Origin: Tepidibacter sp.
GTDB taxonomy: Bacteria > Bacillota > Clostridia > Peptostreptococcales > Peptostreptococcaceae
Length of the DNA: 62,680 bases
Direction: 5' to 3'
Assembly: GCF_025210165.1 (NCBI RefSeq)
Contig: NZ_JAOASI010000017.1
Location: 1-62,680 of the forward strand
This document shows positions 30,683-40,220 of this stretch, one piece after another. Every line of letters begins with the position of its first letter. Within the stretch, counting starts at the first letter, position 1. The notes under the pieces are model-generated. The model did no database searches. It saw nothing but the letters and a program-made list of their open reading frames with translations, and was not told the origin of the DNA. The translations under genes were made by a program, and so were the position numbers.

Positions 30683-31132
30683 ATGAAGGCAAAAGATATA
30701 ATGACTAGTGATGTAGTAGTTGTAAATCAAGAGGATACTATAAAAGAGATAGCTGAAATATTCTTAAAGAATAGGATTGGGGGTGTTCCAGTAGTAGACA
30801 AGGAAAGAAAGATAGTAGGTATAATATCAGAAACTGATATTATACAAAAAGAGAAAAATGTAAATGTACCATCTTTTATAAATATACTTCAAGGGTATAT
30901 ATTTTTTGATAGTTTTAAAGAGGTAGAAGAGGATATTAGAAAGATAGCAGCTTATAAGGCATCCGATATAATGTCAAAGGGTGTTATGACTGTTAAAGAA
31001 GATGACAGTGTAGAATATGTTGCAAATGAAATGATAAAGAAGTCTATAAATAGGGTACCTGTTGTTGATGACAATAATTATATAAAAGGGATTATATGCA
31101 GATATGATATTATAAAAGCTATGTACAATTAA
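30683..31132 (+). CDS. CBS-domain pair protein
   Basis: A 149-residue protein made of two CBS domains: KAKDIMTSDVVVV at residue 2 and ASDIMSKGVMTV near 95, each followed by the usual GVPVVD or RVPVVD strand. Such pairs bind adenine nucleotides and regulate partners; no partner domain is attached. The spacing to acpS is only two bases, so it is in the same operon. Confidence 0.9.
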   Translation: MKAKDIMTSDVVVVNQEDTIKEIAEIFLKNRIGGVPVVDKERKIVGIISETDIIQKEKNVNVPSFINILQGYIFFDSFKEVEEDIRKIAAYKASDIMSKGVMTVKEDDSVEYVANEMIKKSINRVPVVDDNNYIKGIICRYDIIKAMYN

Positions 31133-31149
31133 ATATAAGGGGGGATTTT

Positions 31150-31734
31150 GTGAAAAAGTGGATTTTATGTATCCTTGTAATCATACTAGTAGGTATTAAT
31201 TTTACAGGATGTAGGGAGTCCACAGATGAAGAAGTGTATTATAAATTTCAAAAGAAGATAAATAAATTAGATTCATATACATGTATAGCAACTATAAATG
31301 TATGTGGTAATAAATCTATAAAAGAATATGAAGCGAGTCACTATTTTAAAAGCCCAAATTACTACAAGCTCACAACATTAGATCCTAGTAATATAAAAGG
31401 AAAAATAACTATTTACGATGATGATAAGATTATAATAAAAAATCCAAAATACAATGATGAATTAAGATTTACTCATAAAGGGATAGAAAATAGATATTTA
31501 TTTGTAGGAGATTTTTTGAAAAATATTTTTGAAAATGAAAATTTAAAAATAAGTTCCGATAAATATTTCTTGATTCTAGAAACTAATATACCTGGCTCTT
31601 CTTTTTATTTTAATAAACAAAAGATTTATGTTGACAAAAAAACATTAAAGCCTAATAAGTTAGAGATAATGGATATCAACTTAAAGAAAAGATTTGTTGT
31701 TAATTACAAGGAGTTTAAATACAACGGGGATTAA
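31150..31734 (+). CDS. gerS: GerS-like germination lipoprotein (LolA fold)
   Basis: A 194-residue lipoprotein with signal peptide ending NFTGC, then a domain of beta strands resembling the LolA fold. In C. difficile, GerS is a lipoprotein of this size, encoded directly upstream of alr2, and required for spore germination through its support of cortex modification; the same gene order is seen here. Start is GTG 31150 after AAGGGGGGAT. Sequence conservation is weak, so I rely on size, lipobox, LolA-like pattern and synteny. The gene could alternatively be a general outer-surface lipoprotein-sorting relative. Confidence 0.75.
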   Translation: MKKWILCILVIILVGINFTGCRESTDEEVYYKFQKKINKLDSYTCIATINVCGNKSIKEYEASHYFKSPNYYKLTTLDPSNIKGKITIYDDDKIIIKNPKYNDELRFTHKGIENRYLFVGDFLKNIFENENLKISSDKYFLILETNIPGSSFYFNKQKIYVDKKTLKPNKLEIMDINLKKRFVVNYKEFKYNGD

Positions 31735-31753
31735 ATTTAAGGGGGAAGGAATA

Positions 31754-32914
31754 TTGAGTTATAAAACAAGAGCTACTTGGGCAGAAATAAATATAAAGAA
31801 TCTAAAGCAAAATTATAAGAATATAAAAAAATTACTCAAAGAAGATACCAAAATATGCGGAGTTATTAAAGCTAATGCCTATGGACATGGTTCTATACAA
31901 ATTGCAAAGGTGCTTGTAGATGAAGGCGCAGATTATTTAGCTATTGCTACACTTGAGGAAGGAATAGAACTTAGAAATAATGATATAAAACTACCCATAT
32001 TATGTCTAGGCTATATACAAGAAGAATGCTTTGATCTAGCATTACAAAACGATATAGACATAACTATATATTCAAAAGAATCAGCCCAAAGTTTAAACAA
32101 AGTTAGTAAACAAAAAAATAAAAAAGCTAGAGTACATATAAAATTAGATACGGGAATGTCAAGACTTGGATTTCAAATAAATGACGAAACTGTAGACATT
32201 ATTGAAAGTATATGTGGATATTCTAATTTAGATATTGTTGGTATATATAGTCATTTTGCTATGTCAGATGAGAAGGATAAGACTTTTACCAACATGCAAT
32301 TTAATAAATTTAAATATATTATAGATGAATTAGAAAATAGAGGAATAAAAATTCCAATAAAGCATATATGTAATAGTGCGGGTATAATAGATTGCCCCAA
32401 TTACCATCTTGATATGGTGAGAAGCGGAATAATACTTTATGGACATTATCCTTCTGATGATGTCATGAAGGATAGATTAGATCTAAGACCTGTTATGACA
32501 CTAAAGACAACAGTATCTAATATTAAAACTGTAAATCCTAACACAGGAATAAGCTATGGTCAAAAGTATAGAACAAATGATTTTACAAAAATAGCTACTG
32601 TTCCTATAGGGTATGCAGATGGTTTTACAAGAATGTTAAATGAAAGTGCAAATATGAAGATAAAAGATAAACTAGTGCCTGTAGTTGGAAGAATATGCAT
32701 GGATCAATGTATGCTACAAGTAGATGGGTTAGATGTAAGAATAGGAGATGAAGTAAAGATATTTGGAGAAGATGCCGATATTAAAATAGAGAGAATAGCT
32801 AATTCTTTAAATACTATAAATTATGAAGTTCTATGCATGATTTCTAGAAGGATACCTAGGGTCTATTTGGAAGGAAATACAGTTTTACACATACTAGATT
32901 ATCTGATAAAATAA
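31754..32914 (+). CDS. alr: Alanine racemase
   Basis: A PLP enzyme making D-alanine for peptidoglycan. The 386-residue protein has the PLP lysine K39 in VIKANAYGHG, the RLGF segment and the GISYGQKY block with the catalytic tyrosine of the opposite face. TTG 31754 is chosen as start, eight bases behind GGGGGAAGGA and matching the family N-terminus (YKTRATWAEI); an ATG at 31694 lies within the gerS gene. In C. difficile the racemase in this position (Alr2) also links amino-acid co-germinants to spores. Confidence 0.94.
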   Translation: MSYKTRATWAEINIKNLKQNYKNIKKLLKEDTKICGVIKANAYGHGSIQIAKVLVDEGADYLAIATLEEGIELRNNDIKLPILCLGYIQEECFDLALQNDIDITIYSKESAQSLNKVSKQKNKKARVHIKLDTGMSRLGFQINDETVDIIESICGYSNLDIVGIYSHFAMSDEKDKTFTNMQFNKFKYIIDELENRGIKIPIKHICNSAGIIDCPNYHLDMVRSGIILYGHYPSDDVMKDRLDLRPVMTLKTTVSNIKTVNPNTGISYGQKYRTNDFTKIATVPIGYADGFTRMLNESANMKIKDKLVPVVGRICMDQCMLQVDGLDVRIGDEVKIFGEDADIKIERIANSLNTINYEVLCMISRRIPRVYLEGNTVLHILDYLIK

Positions 32915-32943
32915 GTGTGTAATTAACTTTGGGAGGCGGTTTT

Positions 32944-33228
32944 GTGTCTAGTTGTATGGGTAAAAAGAAAATTGTTGTAAGTTTACCTAATAACTTACTT
33001 TTAGAAGTGGACAAAATAATAAAAGTAGAAAACAAAAATAGATCAGAGTTCATAAAAGAAGCAATGAGCCTTTATCTGAGAGAAAAAAGAAAAGTTCAAA
33101 CGAGAGAATCTATGATAAAAGGCTATAGAGAAATGGGTGTTATAAACTTAGCTTTAGCAGAAATGGGTCTTAGCATGGATATGTCTTCTTTAGAGGGATA
33201 TGAAGGGAAGATAGCAGAAGGTGAATAA
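32944..33228 (+). CDS. mazE: Antitoxin of the MazE/EndoAI type (ribbon-helix-helix)
   Basis: A 94-residue protein whose first 50 residues form a ribbon-helix-helix DNA-binding domain ([17 protein letters not shown], then [14 protein letters not shown]). The tail is acidic and would bind the toxin. This is the Bacillus EndoAI type rather than the AbrB-fold MazE. GTG 32944 follows GGGAGG at seven bases; ATG 32956 is an alternative. The gene overlaps mazF by eight bases. Confidence 0.92.
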   Translation: MSSCMGKKKIVVSLPNNLLLEVDKIIKVENKNRSEFIKEAMSLYLREKRKVQTRESMIKGYREMGVINLALAEMGLSMDMSSLEGYEGKIAEGE

Positions 33229-33580
33229 TTTAGAGATTAAACGAGGTGACATATTTTACGCGGACTTAAGTCCCGTAATAGGGTCTGAACAAGGGGGAGT
33301 AAGACCAGTATTAATTATTCAAAATGATATAGGTAACAAATATAGCCCAACGGTTATAATTGCAGCTATAACATCTCAAATAAATAAAGCAAAACTACCG
33401 ACTCACATTGAAATAAACGCAAATGATTACGGACTTAATAGAGACTCAGTGGTGTTACTTGAGCAGGTAAGAACCATAGATAAAAGGAGATTAAGAGAAA
33501 AAATAGGCAATTTCGATGATGGTATGATGAAAAAAGTAGACGAGGGTCTTCAAATAAGTCTGGGATTGTTTGATATTTAG
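33221..33580 (+). CDS. mazF: mRNA interferase MazF/EndoA
   Basis: A ribosome-independent endoribonuclease toxin. The 119-residue protein matches the Bacillus EndoA pattern: [44 protein letters not shown] and the [13 protein letters not shown] block with the conserved arginine and threonine of the active site. Start GTG 33221 lies within the end of mazE. Position next to alr is conserved in Firmicutes, and this chromosomal pair is a housekeeping module rather than a plasmid-type one. Confidence 0.95.
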   Translation: MNNLEIKRGDIFYADLSPVIGSEQGGVRPVLIIQNDIGNKYSPTVIIAAITSQINKAKLPTHIEINANDYGLNRDSVVLLEQVRTIDKRRLREKIGNFDDGMMKKVDEGLQISLGLFDI

Positions 33581-33581
33581 T

Positions 33582-33607
33582 GAGCTGATAAACAGCTCTT
33601 TTTTTTA
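33582..33607 (+). terminator. Intrinsic terminator after mazF
   Basis: GAGCTG pairs with CAGCTC around ATAAA, followed by eight or more T residues. It ends the acpS-to-mazF operon. Confidence 0.9.
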
Positions 33608-33674
33608 TATTGATTTATTCTATGAATTTTGTAATAATGTATATTAGTAATGAGTGGATTGGAGGGAAAAATTT

Positions 33675-34187
33675 ATGCTTAAGAATTTGATTAAAAATAA
33701 AGTTGTGATATCTATTTTATCATGTTCGATTATTATAACATCTACATATATAGCTAAGGCATCTGATTATGAAGCAGGATCTAATATGGACCCTGTTGCA
33801 ACAAAGTCCTATGTTGATATGAAAATAGATGAGCTTGCAAAGAATGTAAATCAAGTTATTGAAAAGATAAATACAAATAAGCAAGAACCAGGTACAGATG
33901 ATAATCCACAAGAAAAACATTCTAATGAATTAGAGATAGTAGAGGTTCAAGAAGGGAAAAGTATAATATTAAAAGCAGGAAGTGAGATAATATTAAGAGG
34001 TGGTGAAGGAGCTATAATAGATTCAGAACTTGGTGGAATAGCTGATTTAACACAGGGGGTAGATTTAAGAGGAGGATATGAGGTTCCTGCAAATCATCTT
34101 TTAATGATTCCAAGATCAGATGGAAGAGGTATTATGGCAAAGACAAACTGCATATTCATGGTAAAAGGAGAATATGAGATAAAATAA
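33675..34187 (+). CDS. Secreted protein of unknown function
   Basis: A 170-residue protein with a signal peptide (LIKNKVVISILSCSIIITST core, likely cut after AKA), a helical stretch of about 40 residues (VATKSYVDMKIDELAKNV), a linker rich in Asp/Pro/Gln and a C-terminal beta domain of about 90 residues with GGEGAIIDSELGG and VDLRGGYEVP. I recognise no family name. GGAGGG before ATG 33675 sets the start; the ATG at 33654 lies upstream of that site. It is exported and likely wall- or spore-associated by neighbourhood, which is only inference. Confidence 0.65.
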   Translation: MLKNLIKNKVVISILSCSIIITSTYIAKASDYEAGSNMDPVATKSYVDMKIDELAKNVNQVIEKINTNKQEPGTDDNPQEKHSNELEIVEVQEGKSIILKAGSEIILRGGEGAIIDSELGGIADLTQGVDLRGGYEVPANHLLMIPRSDGRGIMAKTNCIFMVKGEYEIK

Positions 34188-34247
34188 TCTAGAGGGGGAT
34201 TAATACCCCTTATTTTCTTGTATTCAACCAAAATACCTAATTAAGCT

Positions 34248-34448
34248 AAAAATTATACTCATTAAAATAACGCTACTTAGTCAATATTTTAATTAAACTA
34301 AAGATTATACAGTTAAAATATCCTAAAAGTTCTAAACTCCCTTTGGTCAGACAACGAACTTTCTTAACGGATATTTTAACAGTATAATCTAAGTTTAATA
34401 ATAAAATATTAACCAAAAGTATCTAACATTTTAATGAGCATAATTTTT
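34248..34448. repeat. F1 palindromic repeat, copy b (201 bp)
   Basis: The 359-base gap before the DUF5693 gene holds this element. Outer arms at 34248-34268 and 34428-34448 pair with one wobble (TTATACTCATT with AATGAGCATAA). Inner pairing and a loop with CCCTTTGGTCAGACAA match copy a. Outside it I see only AT-rich sequence and a ribosome binding site at about 34535. Confidence 0.85.
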
Positions 34449-34546
34449 AAGTGTAGTGCCTAGGTTTTTAGTGAAATTAAGAAAAAATACAATACATTTC
34501 AAATCTTTAGAATGGGGATTTTTGCAAAAACAAAGGAGGGATAGAC

Positions 34547-36607
34547 TTGAAGGTAAATAGGTTGTTTAGTATATTTTTAATTATAGGTATATTATTTTCT
34601 AGTGTTTTAGTGTTTGAAAGAAATAGTATTGAAAGTGAATATAAAAATGTTGAGGTAGTTCTTGATTATGATCAATTAATTAAGATGCAACAAGAAAGTG
34701 ATAAGGATTTAAAGTATTTCTTAGATGAATTTAAGAATATGAAGGTGGGTAGTGTTGCTTTAAATGAATCTACTATAAATACACTGAAAAATAGAAGAGA
34801 ATACAATATAAAAACTAGTGTAGAGGGGTATGATTTAATAGTAAGTGCAGATGAATCAGTATATAATTTTATATTTGACGGATTTAAAAGAAAATTAGGA
34901 GCTAATAGAGTAGAGGCTATAGATGCGAGTACTATAAGAGTTAAGGGAGAGAGCAAAGATTATATATATGATGAAACTAAGCTCTATGATGTTCATGGAG
35001 ATTATGTAGGAAAGAGTACGGTTTTAGAAGGCTCTAAGCTTGAGTTTTTGGGACTAGGTTTTTTACAAGAGGATATAGATACAATAAAGTCTAGTGGGCT
35101 AGATGTTCTTCCAAGACCTATATACTTATCTGAGTATGAAGATGAAAAAAGTATAAAGTACTATTTTGAATTTTTAGATAAACAAGATATTCGTCCAAGC
35201 TCTATAATATTTGCTGGTGGAGAGGTTTTAGGGTTTGGCTTAGATACTGATTACTTAAAAAAAGAGCTTAAAAAGAGAAATATGGTAGTAGGTATGATTG
35301 AAACTAGTGTACAAAGAGAAAATATAGATCAAAAAGGTCTAAAAAAATTAGTTGAGGATAGTGGATATTATGCTACAAGAGTATTTAATGTATGGGATTG
35401 GGTTCAAATAAGATATGATTATGAAATACCGTATCATCGCCAAGGACAAGAAATAATAAACTCTATGTACAGAGCTGTAACAGAGAGGAATATAAGGATT
35501 ATATACTTTAAGCCTTTCATAGATAAACAAGGAAAATATGTAACGGATATGAGTATATACAAGCAGAGATTTGAAGAGTTTGATAATAGAATACAAAAAG
35601 GTCATAATATGAAAATTGGCAAGGTCAATTCTATGAGAGAAGTTCATCCTAATAGATTGATGCATATACCTATAGCTTTAGGTATAATAGCTGCATTTTT
35701 AATATTAATAGACAATCTGGTAAATATAAACTATAAATACATGAACATATTATTTGGATTATCATCAGCAGGTACTGCACTTTTATATGGTTTAGGTATT
35801 AAATCAGATCTTTTAGACAAAATGTTTGCATTACTTGCAACTATTGCAATGCCTTCTATAAGTATGGCGTTTATACTGTATATTATTAGACTAGCTTTAA
35901 AAACTAAAAATAATATGAATGCATTTAGTATATTAATAAAAGGAATAATAACATTGACAATAGCATGTATGATATCTTTAATAGGAGCTTTATTTGAGAC
36001 ATCTCTTCTACTTGATAGCAAGTTTTTACTTGAGATGGATATATTCAGAGGAGTTAAAATATCTCAAATTGTACCTATAATGTTTACTGTATTACTTTAT
36101 TTATCTATATTTGGATATAAAAGAGAAGAAGAAAGAAATGGTTTATCTTTTACAGAAATAATAAGATTGTTTAAAGAAGATATAAAAATAGGACATGTTA
36201 TAGTTTTAGGTGCGTTCTTGGTTATGGGTATTGTATTTATAGCTAGAACTGGACATGAGACTAATATAAAGCCTTCAAGTATAGAATTGTTGTTTAGAAA
36301 TATGTTAGAGTTATTCTTGACAGCAAGACCTAGAAATAAATCATTCTTAATGGCTAATCCTGCTTTTATTTTAATGATGTATTTAGCGTTTAGAAAGAAA
36401 AAGTGGTCAATATTTCCTCTTTCTCTATTAGTTGTAATAGGTCAGGGAAATATAGTGAACACTTTCTCACATATAAGGGCACCTCTTTATTTATCTTATA
36501 TTAGAACTAATTATGAGATATTATTTGGAGCTATCATAGGAGGCATATCTATTATTTTGATAGAGTTTATATGGAGAAAGATTGAAGGGAGAAAAATAAA
36601 TGCCTAA
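34547..36607 (+). CDS. DUF5693 family membrane protein
   Basis: A 686-residue protein: an N-terminal membrane anchor (LFSIFLIIGILFSSVLVF), an extracellular region of about 330 residues, then eight or so membrane segments from about residue 365 to the end. This layout and its position directly ahead of csaB fit the DUF5693 family, which occurs beside cell-surface polymer genes and may be a transport or ligation partner; its function is not known. Start TTG 34547 follows AAAGGAGGG. It overlaps csaB by eight bases. Confidence 0.85.
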   Translation: MKVNRLFSIFLIIGILFSSVLVFERNSIESEYKNVEVVLDYDQLIKMQQESDKDLKYFLDEFKNMKVGSVALNESTINTLKNRREYNIKTSVEGYDLIVSADESVYNFIFDGFKRKLGANRVEAIDASTIRVKGESKDYIYDETKLYDVHGDYVGKSTVLEGSKLEFLGLGFLQEDIDTIKSSGLDVLPRPIYLSEYEDEKSIKYYFEFLDKQDIRPSSIIFAGGEVLGFGLDTDYLKKELKKRNMVVGMIETSVQRENIDQKGLKKLVEDSGYYATRVFNVWDWVQIRYDYEIPYHRQGQEIINSMYRAVTERNIRIIYFKPFIDKQGKYVTDMSIYKQRFEEFDNRIQKGHNMKIGKVNSMREVHPNRLMHIPIALGIIAAFLILIDNLVNINYKYMNILFGLSSAGTALLYGLGIKSDLLDKMFALLATIAMPSISMAFILYIIRLALKTKNNMNAFSILIKGIITLTIACMISLIGALFETSLLLDSKFLLEMDIFRGVKISQIVPIMFTVLLYLSIFGYKREEERNGLSFTEIIRLFKEDIKIGHVIVLGAFLVMGIVFIARTGHETNIKPSSIELLFRNMLELFLTARPRNKSFLMANPAFILMMYLAFRKKKWSIFPLSLLVVIGQGNIVNTFSHIRAPLYLSYIRTNYEILFGAIIGGISIILIEFIWRKIEGRKINA

Positions 36608-37724
36608 AGTTGTTATATCCGGATATTATGGTTTTAATAATATAGGAGATGAAGCTATACTTAAAGGAATAATAGATGGAATAAAAGGTTTTAGTCAGGA
36701 TACTGAGATAGTTGTTTTATCTCAGTATCCTGAATTCACTTCTAAAAAGCATAATGTAAGGTCTATAAAGAGAATGAATTTCTTCAGTATAATAAAAGAA
36801 ATAAAAGATTGTGATTTGTTAGTTAGTGGAGGTGGGTCATTACTTCAAGATGTAACTTCAAAGAGATCTATTCTTTATTATATAGCTATAATACATATAG
36901 CTAAGATATTAAATAAAAAGGTTATGATATATTCTCAAGGGATAGGTCCTGTTAATAAAAATTACAACAGAAATCTTTTAAAGAGGGTTTTAAATAAGGT
37001 TGATTTTATAAATGTAAGAGATGAAAATTCTAAACAAGAGCTTTTAAATATGGGTATAGAAAAAAATATACTTGTTACTATGGATACTGTGTTTGGAATT
37101 AAAAAACCAAATATTGAGATTGGAAAAGAAATATTAAGGGATATAAATATAGATTTTGATAAGAAAATAGTGGGTCTTTCTATAAGACCTTGGAATAATA
37201 ATAAGCAAATAGTATCAGAGATTAGTAAGGTTTGTGAAATTTTAGTAGAAGAATATGATTATCAAGTATTATTCATACCTTTTCATTTTTATGCAGATTC
37301 TAGTATAATAAAAGATATTTATAAAAACATAGATAAGAAATTCAGAAAAAATGTACTTGTATTAGACAAATACCTTTATGTAGATGAGTATATATCTTTA
37401 GTTGGAAATCTAGATTTTTTAATAGGTATGAGACTTCACGCACTTATATTTTCTGTTTTAATGGGGGTACCTGTTGTAGGACTTTCTTATGATCCCAAAA
37501 TAAATAATTTCTTAAATTTTATTGAAAAGAATAATGTTATTTCTATTTTAAATATAAATTTTAATGATATAATGAATGATGTAAAATATTTAATAGATAA
37601 TATTGATGAAGAGAGAGAATTAATATCTAGAAAAAGAGATGAATTTAGGGAAATAACTGACATTCACAATAAGATATTAATGGACTTGATTGAAAATAGA
37701 GGTGAATACTTTGGAAAAAATTGA
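36600..37724 (+). CDS. csaB: Polysaccharide pyruvyltransferase CsaB
   Basis: CsaB adds pyruvyl ketals to secondary wall polymer, creating the ligand for S-layer (SLH) proteins. The 374-residue protein has the family start KVVISGYYGFNNIGDEAIL, a conserved SGGGSLLQD motif, the YSQGIGP segment and the MRLHALIF block. Its ATG is inside the end of the DUF5693 gene, and tagA overlaps its end, giving a tight three-gene unit. The predicted role is modification of a ManNAc-containing wall polymer. Confidence 0.93.
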   Translation: MPKVVISGYYGFNNIGDEAILKGIIDGIKGFSQDTEIVVLSQYPEFTSKKHNVRSIKRMNFFSIIKEIKDCDLLVSGGGSLLQDVTSKRSILYYIAIIHIAKILNKKVMIYSQGIGPVNKNYNRNLLKRVLNKVDFINVRDENSKQELLNMGIEKNILVTMDTVFGIKKPNIEIGKEILRDINIDFDKKIVGLSIRPWNNNKQIVSEISKVCEILVEEYDYQVLFIPFHFYADSSIIKDIYKNIDKKFRKNVLVLDKYLYVDEYISLVGNLDFLIGMRLHALIFSVLMGVPVVGLSYDPKINNFLNFIEKNNVISILNINFNDIMNDVKYLIDNIDEERELISRKRDEFREITDIHNKILMDLIENRGEYFGKN

Positions 37725-38454
37725 TATTTTAGGTGTTCCAGTACATAAGGTAGATATGAAGGAAGCATTAAATGCATCTAGCAATTTCTTTAATAAAGAT
37801 GAAAAAAGTATTATAGTAACACCAAATAGTGAAATAGTTATGATGGCCAAGGATGATGAAAAGTTTTTAAATATAATAAAAGAAGCAGATCTTGTTATAC
37901 CAGATGGAATAGGTCTTGTAATAGCTTCTAAAATAGTAAAAAATCCTTTAAAGGAAAGAGTTACAGGAATTGATCTTATGGAAAACATACTTAATTACTG
38001 TAACGAAAACAATAAATCTATATTTATAATAGGTGGAAAGCCTGGAGTTGCTGATAAGGCAGCTCAGAATATAGTCAAAAAATATCCTAACATAAAGAAT
38101 TGGGGATCTCATCACGGTTACTTCAAAGGTTATCATATAGGATATGAAGGCCACGATGAGGAAAAAGAAGTTATAGACAAGATAAATGAAATAAAACCTG
38201 ACATATTATTTGTTGCATTTGGAGCTCCAAAACAGGAATTATGGATTCAAAAATATAAAAATGAGATAGACACATCTGTTCTTATGGGTGTTGGGGGTAG
38301 TGTTGATGTATATGCAGGAGAAGTTAAAAGAGCACCTAAAATTTATCAAAAACTTGGACTTGAATGGTTATACAGATTAATAAAGGAACCGTGGAGATAT
38401 AAAAGAATGATGTTGCTCCCTAAATTCATTGTACAGGTAATAGTAACAAAATAG
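37711..38454 (+). CDS. tagA: WecG/TagA-family ManNAc transferase
   Basis: TagA transfers ManNAc from UDP-ManNAc to the GlcNAc-lipid made by TagO, the committed linkage-unit step. The 247-residue protein has the family motifs TPNSEIV with DGIGLVIA, and the GAPKQELWI, DVYAGEVKRAPK and GLEWLYRL blocks. TTG 37711 follows GAGGTG and gives the normal N-terminus (EKIDILGVPV); an ATG at 37690 would add residues outside the family. It overlaps csaB by 14 bases. Confidence 0.94.
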   Translation: MEKIDILGVPVHKVDMKEALNASSNFFNKDEKSIIVTPNSEIVMMAKDDEKFLNIIKEADLVIPDGIGLVIASKIVKNPLKERVTGIDLMENILNYCNENNKSIFIIGGKPGVADKAAQNIVKKYPNIKNWGSHHGYFKGYHIGYEGHDEEKEVIDKINEIKPDILFVAFGAPKQELWIQKYKNEIDTSVLMGVGGSVDVYAGEVKRAPKIYQKLGLEWLYRLIKEPWRYKRMMLLPKFIVQVIVTK

Positions 38455-38474
38455 ATAAAGGGGAGAAGTTTAAT

Positions 38475-39341
38475 ATGAAGAAAAAGCATTGGAGTACTAT
38501 ATTAATTGAGTACATACTTATAACTATTGGATGTGCGTTAATGGCATTATCAATAGATCTATTTTTAGCACCACATACAATAGCACCTGGAGGAGTTACA
38601 GGTCTTGCTATAGTTATCAAAAAAATTACAGGGATATCTGTTTCTGTAACAAACCTGGTTATAAATATTCCGCTTTTTATAGCTGGAGTTATAATTCTTG
38701 GGAAAGCATTTGGAGCAAAAACTGGTTATGCTACACTTGCATTATCATTTTTTATAGAATTAGCTTCAAAAATGTCTTATGGATATATACCAACTGATGA
38801 TATGTTGTTATCAGCTATATATGGAGGTCTTATTTCAGGTGTTGGAATAGGTCTAGTATTTAAATCTGGAGGGACTACAGGAGGAACAGATTTAGCAGGA
38901 GCAATACTTAATAAATATTTCCCTAATATAAGTATACCAAAGCTTATGATGTGTATAGACCTTCTTATAGTGGCACTTGCAGGTTTTGTAAATAAAAATG
39001 TAGAAACCTCTCTATACTCTATAATCGCACTTTACATACTTGTTAAAATGGCAGATTTTATAATAGAGGGTATGGGCTATTCCAAGGCCTTCTTTGTAAT
39101 ATCATCAAAGCCAGATAAAATAAGTGATGAGATAATGCAAACTTTAGGAAGAGGGGTTACCTGTATAAATGGGAAAGGTATGTATACTAAGAATAACAAA
39201 GATATATTATGGGTAGTAGTTGATAGAACACAAGAGGTAAAATTAAAAAATATAGTAAAAGACATAGATGAAAATGCATTCATAATGGTTGCAAATGTAC
39301 ATGAGGTTTTAGGAGAAGGATTTAAGCCTATAAGATCATAA
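38475..39341 (+). CDS. YitT-family membrane protein
   Basis: A 288-residue protein with five to six hydrophobic segments in the first 200 residues (YitT/DUF161) and a C-terminal soluble DUF2179 domain starting near KAFFVISSKPDKI. The conserved GGTTGGTD motif lies near residue 138. Function in the family is not established, although some members are linked to transport. AAGGGGAGA precedes ATG 38475. It is placed 20 bases after tagA. Confidence 0.92.
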   Translation: MKKKHWSTILIEYILITIGCALMALSIDLFLAPHTIAPGGVTGLAIVIKKITGISVSVTNLVINIPLFIAGVIILGKAFGAKTGYATLALSFFIELASKMSYGYIPTDDMLLSAIYGGLISGVGIGLVFKSGGTTGGTDLAGAILNKYFPNISIPKLMMCIDLLIVALAGFVNKNVETSLYSIIALYILVKMADFIIEGMGYSKAFFVISSKPDKISDEIMQTLGRGVTCINGKGMYTKNNKDILWVVVDRTQEVKLKNIVKDIDENAFIMVANVHEVLGEGFKPIRS

Positions 39342-39398
39342 AGTTAGTTAAAATTTTTTAAAATATATTAAGTTAAAATATAAGAAGGAGGGTAATAA

Positions 39399-40220
39399 AT
39401 GAGAGATCATAATGAATTGAAACAAATTGCTACTAGTGTAAGAAAGAATATAGTTCAAATGATTAATGAATCAAAATCAGGTCATCCAGGAGGTTCGCTA
39501 TCTTGTGTTGAAATAGTTACAGCTTTATATTTTGACGAGATGAACATAGATGCTCAAAATCCTAAGAAGGAAGATAGAGATAGATTTGTATTATCAAAGG
39601 GACATGCAGCTCCTGTTTTATATAGTGCTCTTGCTGAAAAAGGATATTTTGAAAAGGAAGAGTTATTCAAATTAAGAAAGATAAATTCTATGCTTCAAGG
39701 ACATCCTGATATGAAAAGAACTCCTGGTGTTGAAATGTCTACGGGATCTTTAGGTCAAGGATTCTCTGTTGCTTGTGGTATGGCTATGGCATCTAAGATG
39801 GATAATGCTCCTTGGAGAGTATATACTATACTTGGAGATGGAGAAATCCAAGAAGGCTTAATATGGGAAGCGGCTATGAGTGCTTCTCACTATAAGTTAG
39901 ATAACTTAGTTACTTTCTTAGATTTCAATGGACTTCAGATTGATGGTAAGAATGAAGATGTAATGAATATCTATCCAGTTGTTGATAAATTCAAAGCTTT
40001 TGGATGGCATGTAATAGAAATAGATGGACACGATTTTGATCAAATATTTGCATCACTTGACTCAGCTAGAGAAACAGTAGGAAAGCCAACGATGGTAATA
40101 GCTAAAACTGTTAAAGGTAAAGGTGTTTCATTCATGGAAAATCAAGCGGGATGGCATGGAACAGCTCCTAGCGATGAAGATTTAGCAGTAGCTTTAAAAG
40201 AATTAGGAGGTGTTGAGTAA
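39399..40220 (+). CDS. tktA: Transketolase, N-terminal subunit
   Basis: This gene encodes the thiamine-diphosphate-binding half of transketolase, which interconverts pentose and hexose phosphates. The 273-residue protein has the SGHPGGSLS motif, KGHAAPVLY, and the cofactor motif [13 protein letters not shown] with the metal-binding segment DFNGLQIDG. The enzyme is split in two, as is usual in Clostridia and archaea. AAGGAGGG precedes ATG 39399; the downstream gene overlaps it by one base. Confidence 0.95.
   Translation: MRDHNELKQIATSVRKNIVQMINESKSGHPGGSLSCVEIVTALYFDEMNIDAQNPKKEDRDRFVLSKGHAAPVLYSALAEKGYFEKEELFKLRKINSMLQGHPDMKRTPGVEMSTGSLGQGFSVACGMAMASKMDNAPWRVYTILGDGEIQEGLIWEAAMSASHYKLDNLVTFLDFNGLQIDGKNEDVMNIYPVVDKFKAFGWHVIEIDGHDFDQIFASLDSARETVGKPTMVIAKTVKGKGVSFMENQAGWHGTAPSDEDLAVALKELGGVE

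Noticed and set aside
33221-33580. mazEF as a defence island or plasmid-borne toxin system
   Set aside because: It is the chromosomal EndoAI/EndoA type, adjacent to alr as in many Firmicutes, with no mobile genes beside it.
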